NCBI GenBank assembly: GCA_019055375.1
Contig: JAHQIW010000246.1
Coordinates: forward strand, 186,001-250,000
Direction: 5' to 3'
Source of the DNA: Parelaphostrongylus tenuis
Lineage: Eukaryota > Nematoda > Chromadorea > Rhabditida > Metastrongylidae
DNA length: 64,000 bases
Numbering within the stretch: the first letter of the stretch is position 1; each line of letters opens with the position of its first letter. A program made the position numbers and the translations under genes. The notes beneath the pieces were generated by a model that saw only the letters and a list, made by a program, of their open reading frames with translations, did no database searches and was not told the DNA's origin. Shown here piece by piece: positions 57,271 to 64,000 of this stretch.

Positions 57271-57845
57271 ATTAACCGTCGTATTTCATGGTCATAATTC
57301 ACATAATCTTTTACGAAAGAAATGAGGCTCTAAGTAGAAGATAACATCGAAATTTTGTGTTTCTGCAACAGATGCATCTTATTTTCACCCACGGCATCTA
57401 TTGGACGACCAACTCAGCTGAATGGAAGTTCCATACAAATTATTTGCTTCGATACATGGCTTCTCTTAGGTCGGAACCGGTGCCGTATCTGTAATAGTTT
57501 AGGAGCTGCTCGATTGAAAGAAAAATTTTACTAGAAAGCTCAAAGGCAGAACGGAAATGCATATAAGTTAATGCATGATATATAGTCTGCTACTACGAGC
57601 TGGTGAAATCAACGCTTGTAACCTAAAATCTGTTCAGTTGAAAATCCAATGAATTGTAATGAAAATACAATGAATTTTGTGCCGAAATTTTTATCAACGT
57701 TATAGGATTTATCATTTAGTTCTGATTCTTCCCTATTTAGACTTAGACAAATATTTCTGGTGCCCTTTCATACATGAAACCTTTTCTTGGTTTGTGCGGA
57801 TTTCAATTATATTAATATTCATATGTTATCCGATGTGATATATTC
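57271..57845. other. Unassigned sequence
   Basis: Nothing recognised. Confidence 0.45.
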
Positions 57846-57849
57846 TTTT

Positions 57850-58192
57850 ATTGCATGTAATTTTATATTTATAAAACTCCTTATCACATCTACTTTTCGA
57901 TTCCCAACATTCTCGCATTCGATTAGTTTTTTGTCTTTTACCATCCATAAAATTCTTCGAAAATTTCGCGTGTTGTTTCAATTGCTTCTTGAGCATTCGT
58001 CTTTTTTATAGATGTAGAATGCTGACTGAGTCAACTGCCTTTGCAATCTTTATATAGCCTATCTAAAGTATTTCCATGTAGATTCGAAAGAGTGTGATAA
58101 GGGTTGAAGTCTGTACTTTTCCGGCCTTGAGAGTGTTGGAAGAATTGGCCTAACCAGGGCGGGGTCGGACCAGCAGTGCTCGTTAGGGGTGA
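57850..58192 (-). mobile_element. LINE/SINE B-type 3' end
   Basis: On the minus strand: CCAACACTCTCAAGGCCGGA, GCATTCTACATCTATAAAAA, GACGAATGCTCAAGAAGCAA and CGAATGCGAGAATGTTGGGA follow the same order as the 3' flank at 1.9-2.2 kb and the SINE B tail at 41.8-42.0 kb. The 5' side (58150-58192) has CGAGCACTGCTGGTCCGACC, close to the LINE flank (ACGCTGGTCCCACC), so this piece probably derives from the LINE rather than the SINE. Confidence 0.6.
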
Positions 58193-59137
58193 TATCGCAA
58201 TAATCCTGGTGTAATCTATGAAGACTCAATATTCGTTAAATTATCTCACATGTTGTCCATTTCTACAGAGAGCTCGCGCGAGGTTGGTGCAATGACAGTG
58301 AATGATGGTATATTTCTTTCTGCCAACGTTTAGAAAGAAATTCCACATTCTTACGTTAAAGAATGGCTTCAGGATTATTGAAGCCGTTGTCGTTGTTATC
58401 TCAAAGAGCTTTTTCGCCTTTAATCATTTCGTGCCAGCTCGTAACTTCATTTTCACAAGGTTAGTCTTGAGACTGAACACACCCCAATTAGGAGGTGTCA
58501 TCTCTGATAATTCTTTGAGTGCATATAATATACTTTGACTATTTGATTCACTATCATGAAACGCATGTAGCGTGCAATGCGTTTTCGTTTAGCTCTCTTT
58601 TATTGCTTCATACTTGTACTTCGTATGGAGGCCTAGTAGATTTTGGAAAAAAGTCTTCGTTATATTTTATGCAGAGTTGTTACCATAATAGTCGTAGATT
58701 TGAAGGAACAGAAAGGCCTATAGACTGTGATGGTCACTGTATACTTACCCTATTCAATGCTGTTGTTTGAGAATTTATGCTCTTTAAAGAAAAAGAGTCC
58801 TTTATATAGAGTGCTTTTTGTGAATGATTATAGACCTGTGGCCTTTTCATGCTTGCCCTACCACCTAGTTGGATATCTTCATTGAAATATGCGCAATAAT
58901 GAGGCATCTCATCTATGACGAGATCGAAACGCTTTCCAGGTACTGTTCAGTCCATAACAGGATTTTGTTTGATTCCAGATGTTAAGTGCAATTTGCGCAC
59001 ATCCAAATACATGGGTGGATTTATATACATACTTAAGTACTTTGATACTTGAGTGGCTCATTTTCATGAAGAATCGCTTCCGCCGCACCACACTTTTGGT
59101 TATGGTATGCCATGTTTTGAGAAAGGCAATAGGAGGA
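58193..59137. other. Unassigned sequence
   Basis: Frames at 58302-58538, 58519-58770 (plus) and 58909-59190 (minus) have no recognised domains. Confidence 0.4.
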
Positions 59138-59363
59138 TGTGGTAGGCGTTGATTGATCTTTTCAGTGTGTGTCATGCATTCGATGATCAAGCATCGTTTC
59201 AGGCGATTTGAAGTCTTTATAGCCTATACAATGCCACGGCCTACTAAGTTAGTGCTGCTATCTCTAAGGCAAATGTGATGTCAATTTACTAAGTCCAGAG
59301 TGTTTTGGAGCGTGGTGAATGTGTGTTCCAGAGAACCTCTAATCACCGCGTTACACGCGCTTC
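59138..59363 (-). mobile_element. SINE family A, degenerate copy
   Basis: Minus-strand order: GAAGCGCGTGTAACGCGGTG head, TTAGAGGTTCTCTGGAACAC, GTAAATTGACATCACATTTG, AGCAGCACTAACTTAG, GGCATTGTATAGGCTATAAA and AATCAACGCCTACCACATCC. Promoter boxes mutated. Confidence 0.6.
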
Positions 59364-59511
59364 TATAGATTAAGAAGCTTTTTTTTTTTCGAAAGACTGA
59401 AAATGTTCGAAAGAATTCTAGGATTAGACTGTAATTTTCTTCTCCTCACTTCTATTTTCGCAAGAAGGAGACGATTTTTCAAATTGTCGTTTTGTTGTAC
59501 AGTATGGTATT

Positions 59512-59778
59512 CTTTATTTGAACCGAAATTTCGAAAACACTACTTCCGCCATTAGTTGAATATCGTGCATCAGACGGACCAACAAGTAATTCAAGCAACC
59601 CATCTGCAACCTCGCAACATCGGAGGCCCAACTTTGGCAGCCTGATATCATAAGTTCGATCCCGCCGTATAATTTACAGAGGACTTGAAACGACCCTAAG
59701 TTAAGATTTGGCGGGAGTTGTACACACGTTTCACCCTTACCAGTGATTCGTGCTAACCACCTAACCATCAAGGCCCTT
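59512..59778 (-). repeat. tRNA-like repeat, possibly two heads (fourth family or composite)
   Basis: The minus strand begins GGGCCTTGATGGTTAGGTGG, then TTAGCACGAATCACTGG, which looks like a tRNA 5' half and A box. Further on, GGCGGGATCGAACTTATGAT is a B-box-like block. The tail (ATATTCAACTAATGGCGGAA) does not match families A, B or C convincingly. Single copy in the window. Confidence 0.4.
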
Positions 59779-59945
59779 GTTCTGTAATTACTCTTTTGAC
59801 GATATAAGGTAAACAGTGCTTATATATTTACTGCAAATGGGCTGTTAGCAATCAAGTGTCAACGCGTTTTCTTTGGTATGCACATACCGTCATGAAACTC
59901 GATCAGGCTGACAACTATTGGTTGTATATAAGCTACAAGAATTAT

Positions 59946-60081
59946 ATTTATTTTACCGCTCAGCAGTGTTATGATGTTATAGGCATATATCCAAGAATGC
60001 TGCGTACAAAACTATGAGCTTCAGGCTGGAGTGGAACTCGCGTTTGATCGTCATTAGGTTCATATACTAACCACTACACTA
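59946..60081 (-). mobile_element. SINE family C, copy 4
   Basis: Plus-strand blocks ATTTATTTTACCGCTCAGCA, GTTATGATGTTATAGGCATA, TATCCAAGAATGCTGCGTAC, CTGGAGTGGAACTCGCGTTT and CATATACTAACCACTACACT match the reverse complement of family C from tail to head. B box decayed (GAGTTCCACTCCAG). Confidence 0.65.
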
Positions 60082-60226
60082 CAAATGAAATTGTTTATTT
60101 TGTTGAGTTCGAAGAACTTTTAGGTTGATGCGTACGGGAAAAAAGTTACCATTACACTATAAATGAAAATGTTTACTTTGTTGAGTTCGGTGAACTATTA
60201 GGCTGATGCGTACGGGAGGAAAAGTT
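60070..60226. repeat. Tandem duplication, 78-bp unit, two copies
   Basis: Unit 1 (60070-60147) and unit 2 (60148-60226) share ACAAATGAAATTGTTTATTT / ATAAATGAAAATGTTTACTT, TGTTGAGTTCG, GAACT(T)TTAGG and TGATGCGTACGGGA. Identity is about 88 percent by eye. The first unit begins inside the SINE C head, so the duplication happened after that insertion or used it as a breakpoint. Confidence 0.85.
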
Positions 60227-60690
60227 AAGCTATCAATACGTCTTATGGCTCCATCAGCAAAGTCATGTGCAATGAGTATTATTCAGTCGTTTCCAAATCC
60301 ATCATCCTGGAATTATGATGACTTCCAAAGTGTTTGTACAAAAAATATTATTGTTGATAGAAAAAATACCACTTTTCAATTACGAGACGACTATATTCAA
60401 TCATCACGAAAAAAAAAAATGGTTTTCCTGTTCTAAAAGACAAAGGAAAAGTTTCGTTGTCGATTGAAACATATTGTGTCGTAGGAGTCGGTGAGGTCAG
60501 AAAGTGTTGTGAGTCCAAAATTCCACCGAAAATTAATACCATTTTGTAGCAATGATCACCCTCACGTCTAATTTGATATCCAGTAATTACCATTAAACGA
60601 TAAACTTTTGAAAGGAAAAAGGACAAGAAGGGTTCTTTCTGATTATGAGGGAACAAAATAAAAAACGATCTCATTCGCTGGGCAGAAACT
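60227..60690. other. Unassigned sequence
   Basis: The 108-codon minus frame at 60348-60674 is Phe/Tyr-rich and unrecognised, overlapping a plus frame at 60206-60436. Confidence 0.4.
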
Positions 60691-60694
60691 TTTC

Positions 60695-61035
60695 ATAGAA
60701 GTATTAGCAATCATTCGAAAGCTTGAATCCCTAGCTGCCTGTAAAATTCAAAATTAAATTATTTTTCACAAAACGGTTTCGGAGAACTCAAAATGTATTT
60801 GCTTCGTGGAAGACTTTTTTGACTTGACAGCGCTGTAGCACATGAAAAGATTTGTACTTCACACCTCGCCGGACAGAGCCCTTTTTCTGGAGTATTAATA
60901 ATCATTCGATGCCGTAAGTTCTAATGATGCAAACGCTATGCTTATTCTTTGGAAATCCGTTTAGCAGGGGAAATCGATCAGGTTTTACATTTCGGTAACC
61001 TTGTTTATCGACCAGTCTGTGCGACCGAGGACGGG
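60695..61035. repeat. Repeat family D, partial copy
   Basis: GCAATCATTCGAAAGCTTGA, GACAGAGCCCTTTTTCTGGA, GTATTAATAATCATTCGATG and ACGCTATGCTTATTCTTTGG follow the block order of 53.2-53.45 kb. The right arm is absent. Confidence 0.6.
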
Positions 61036-61744
61036 GCGATCGATCGCATTTGAAATATTGTTATACAAGTAGGGATTTTTTTACCGCATTGGCAAAAATT
61101 CAGGTAAGAATGTATGATTCTAATAATACAGAGATTGCTCTACGCGCTGATATGTTTTTTTGCCTCCCACAAATCAAACTCTTGTAGAAATGAAGCCACA
61201 CAGTGGGAATGAAGCATAATTTTTCCTGATATCTGCATCATTATAAAAGGCTGTTTCGAAAAACCGGTGACGTGGGGCTGTAGCCTCAAGTCTCAGCTTT
61301 TGAATCTGTACTGACTTTCCTATGAAAATTTCCTCTCCAGCGAATGAGATCGGTACTTCGTTTGTTCCCTTAGAATCAGAAAGAACCCATTAATGATCAC
61401 TTGCTTGCTATGAATTACATGTGGTGAGGATAAACGAACATATAAAGCAAAGGTATTACTTTCGTCTTCGTTATGAATCAAAATGTAAGCCATCTACCTC
61501 TACCATTTGTGGTCCTTCAAGTCGTCAAGTGATTCAAGCTAGCATCAGTAATCTCTATTTATTCCTGTCTCATACCGCAGTCACATAAGATACGCTAAAG
61601 GAATAACACTTTTAGTGCTTTGTCTCTCTTTTTTTTTATTGCTTCCGAGAATCAGTTTAACATGGAGAAACTCCCAACACTCTGCTATTGCATAGATTCA
61701 CTCTTTTTGGATTTCCATCCATATCGAAAGCGTTTGTAACATCG
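61036..61744. other. Unassigned sequence
   Basis: Nothing recognised. Confidence 0.45.
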
Positions 61745-61749
61745 ACGAG

Positions 61750-62010
61750 AATTATTTATTTAAACGCATTTTTAGCAGTGATATGATGTTATAACTTTCC
61801 ATCCAATAATGTTGAGCGACATGTAGAACTTTCAACCTCGGGCGTGAACTGAAACCACGTCTCACGTTTTCCTGTGACGCAGAAATAGCAATTTTAGGAC
61901 AGGAGTTCCGATAGTGCAGTAGTTTGAACTTCATCGGAAAGGGTGAGACATGAGTGCAACTTCCGCCCAAGATTCAAAGTTTCCGCATTCACTCAGCATT
62001 ATTCTATATA
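61750..62010. mobile_element. Head-to-head pair of family C copies, second example
   Basis: 61750-61870 is a minus-strand copy (GCAGTGATATGATGTTATAA, CCATCCAATAATGTTGAGCG, CGTGAACTGAAACCACGTCT). 61930-62010 is a plus-strand copy (GGAAAGGGTGAGACATGAGT, CCGCCCAAGATTCAAAGTTT, CACTCAGCATTATTCTATAT). They face each other across about 60 bp, the same geometry as at 52.1-52.26 kb. Both are degenerate. Confidence 0.55.
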
Positions 62011-63585
62011 TCTCCATGCATTTTGATCTTATTGGCATATTAGCCTCGTATACTATGCAGTTTGACATACAGAATTATCTTTCCGTCACGATATGGTCGT
62101 AAATCACTGGAGAGAAATTTACTACACAACATGTAAAAGATTTTGTGGTCCTCATATTTAATCACACCTAGCTCAACTTACGTCGAAATCTTCCGAGAGG
62201 TTATTAGTAACAGCTTACACTATGAGGCTCAATGTTGTCATGGTGATGGTTACCGAAATACTAGTTTGTTTGAAAGCAACATAATTAGTTTTGAAGAAGT
62301 GAAACGATGCAGATGAACCTTTTCTTTACTATCAGTGCTCATGATTTTGAAAACCGGCCTATCTTTAAGCCAGGCATTACCAATCAAGTGTGTATTTTTT
62401 GTTTATTGAGTCAATAGCACGAGTTTGATAGAAAAAAAATTTATTTAACCAAAGTTCAACGTCTTCTTTGATCTTCATAGCCAATTCGATTCGTTTTCCA
62501 CAGCTGTTCTTCTAATTACGTGGGCCTCTTTGATCACACTTAGTCAACTCCAAGGGAACACCATCTGAATGATGTGATGCGTCGGCGAGGTCCTTTTGTA
62601 AACGATGGCTGTAGATTGATTGCCGTCTTGTAATGATTTTTTATTATGATGAATCGTGGAAACGAAGGAATGAAAGGTTGGGTACAATTGACTCGTATCA
62701 TCACCTTTGGAAAAGATGAGGGCGACGGAACGCTAGTCAACTAAAGCTTCTATAACAGCTTCGTGTAAGCTCATAAAGGATAGAGGGGAGGATTGCGAAG
62801 TGGTGAGTGGTGGAGTCTATTAGGAGGCAAAGTGCTGGTTCGAGATCGTTGCTCAACACTCCCTTGCAATCCAAGTAGGAATACCTCAGCTCGACTATCT
62901 CCAACTGCACAAGGGTTCGACCTGACCGGCATTTTAGAGTATTTTTGAAGATGATAATTATCAAGCTGTGACCGAAAAAGTTGAAGTGTCATATGAAGTT
63001 TATGGAAGATGAATGTAAGAAACGAATCGAATGCAAGAAGTACTAATATTTGCACAATTAAGTGTGATGAGGGTCACGTGAAATAAATTCCAAAAAGTTT
63101 TCTTCCAGATTAATGGGAAGAAGAAATGAAAGAAGTAAGATAGCCATTTATAAACAAGTTTTCCTCTTCCATTTCCATTTACAGTTTAAATTTAGATGTA
63201 AAACTGAGAGTACCTATTTCCAACAACAATTCATTAAACTCGCTGAAGGTTTGTCTTGTTGAATCTCATATGGAAGTAACTACTGTTGAATAATTCATAG
63301 AGATATAATTGTTTCGACGTATCCACGACGCTTTTCGTTTGCGAAATAGACTGGCAGCTGCAGCGGTTGTGTTGGTAACGTAAATGACGACGTCACTGCC
63401 ATCATATTGAATTTCCTCTACAAAAAAAAGTTTTTTTTTGATGAAAACCATTCGTGAATTTCCAATATAATCGATCGAAATGCAGCGTTCAAATTACGGA
63501 AAGCTTATAAGAGATCTATTGAGAATGGTTGAGTGATGCCATATCTCTCGAATGATGTCACATTCATCACCTTATTTGACCAGTA
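62011..63585. other. Unassigned, with a possible tRNA-like scrap
   Basis: At about 62792-62860 the plus strand reads GATTGCGAAGTGGTGAGTGG ... GTGCTGGTTCGAGATCG, spaced like A and B boxes, but I could not fold a full tRNA. Minus frames at 62540-62740 and 62771-63055 are unrecognised. Confidence 0.35.
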
Positions 63586-63589
63586 TCAC

Positions 63590-63832
63590 ACTTTTTTCCT
63601 ATTATGCAGGTCCCAGTACTTCTAGTATACTTTCTGCCCCGCTTGCTTAATTGTGTCATCTTAATACTGGTATAGCACGTCTCCTTGGAATGTCGAAGAT
63701 AGCGAGGCGGAGGAGTTCCACAAGGCGTTCGTTATCGTTTTTCGCAGAGTATTGAAGACTACAAGATCAGTTCAATGTCGAACAGTGCCAAGCATCTCTA
63801 GCCATTCGACCACAACCCTCGCACTCGAATAT
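63590..63832 (-). mobile_element. SINE family B copy
   Basis: On the minus strand from 63832: GCGAGGGTTGTGGTCGAATG, GCTAGAGATGCTTGGCACTG (A-box region), then a decayed B box, AATACTCTGCGAAAAACGAT, CTCGCTATCTTCGACATTCC, AAGGAGACGTGCTATACCAG and AGTACTAGAAGTACTGGGAC-type tail sequence. The module order matches 3.4-3.63 kb and 41.8-42.1 kb. Confidence 0.65.
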
Positions 63833-64000
63833 TCAACTTGAAAATGTCATTACACCGATATTTTACGATATTTTTGGATCAAAGCACATCTATTTTAGTA
63901 GTGCATTGATTGCTTTTTGTTTTCGTATGCATGAAATACACTGAGAACGTATACAAAGCTCTCCACAAGAAATGCATAGTAGTGGCCTATCCACTGGTTC

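Noticed and set aside
1..64000. CRISPR arrays, bacterial operons, phage or plasmid modules
   Set aside because: No regularly spaced direct repeats, no ribosome-binding sites and no long bacterial-type ORFs. Everything recognisable is eukaryotic transposon sequence.

Overview
The window looks like a gene-poor, AT-rich stretch of a nematode chromosome, most likely from clade V (strongylid or hookworm type). I infer this from mariner transposase remnants, C-terminal fragments of an RTE-type LINE that resemble those common in strongylid worms, dense tRNA-derived SINEs and palindromic MITEs. There are no bacterial operons, Shine-Dalgarno sites, rRNA genes or functional tRNA genes. The longest open frame is about 174 codons. 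I could not recognise a single intact conserved host gene, and species assignment is an inference.

Layout. 1-15 kb: a pyrimidine-rich tract, a mariner-type MITE with one fossil transposase domain, an RTE LINE 3' end, a SINE of a second family, a broken mariner transposase, a small candidate secreted-peptide reading frame (5.9-6.1 kb), a short strong hairpin, another LINE end, a long-armed palindromic MITE, a dispersed repeat (family D) and a compact internally deleted mariner with TA-flanked inverted repeats. 15-30 kb: one unrecognised 174-codon frame, the first good copy of SINE family A, a second mariner MITE with TA on both sides, a small palindromic MITE, a reverse-strand mariner remnant, a third mariner MITE and microsatellites. 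30-46 kb: frame-broken unrecognised coding-like sequence, then a dense field of SINE A copies, with palindromic MITEs, a mariner remnant and the best copy of SINE family B. 46-64 kb: more SINE A copies, now all on the minus strand, a cluster of a third tRNA-headed family (C) including two head-to-head pairs, the best family D element with long inverted arms, and further LINE and SINE tails.

How the parts relate. The main biology here is transposon ecology. Three distinguishable families carry tRNA-like heads with RNA polymerase III A and B boxes. Family B ends in sequence shared with the 3' flank of the RTE LINE fragments, which suggests it borrowed the LINE machinery. Family A ends in a short tandem TTTATCC-like tail, also typical of RTE-type retrotransposition. 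All LINE and family B pieces in the window lie in the same (minus) orientation. Protein calls outside transposons are low-confidence open frames without recognised domains.
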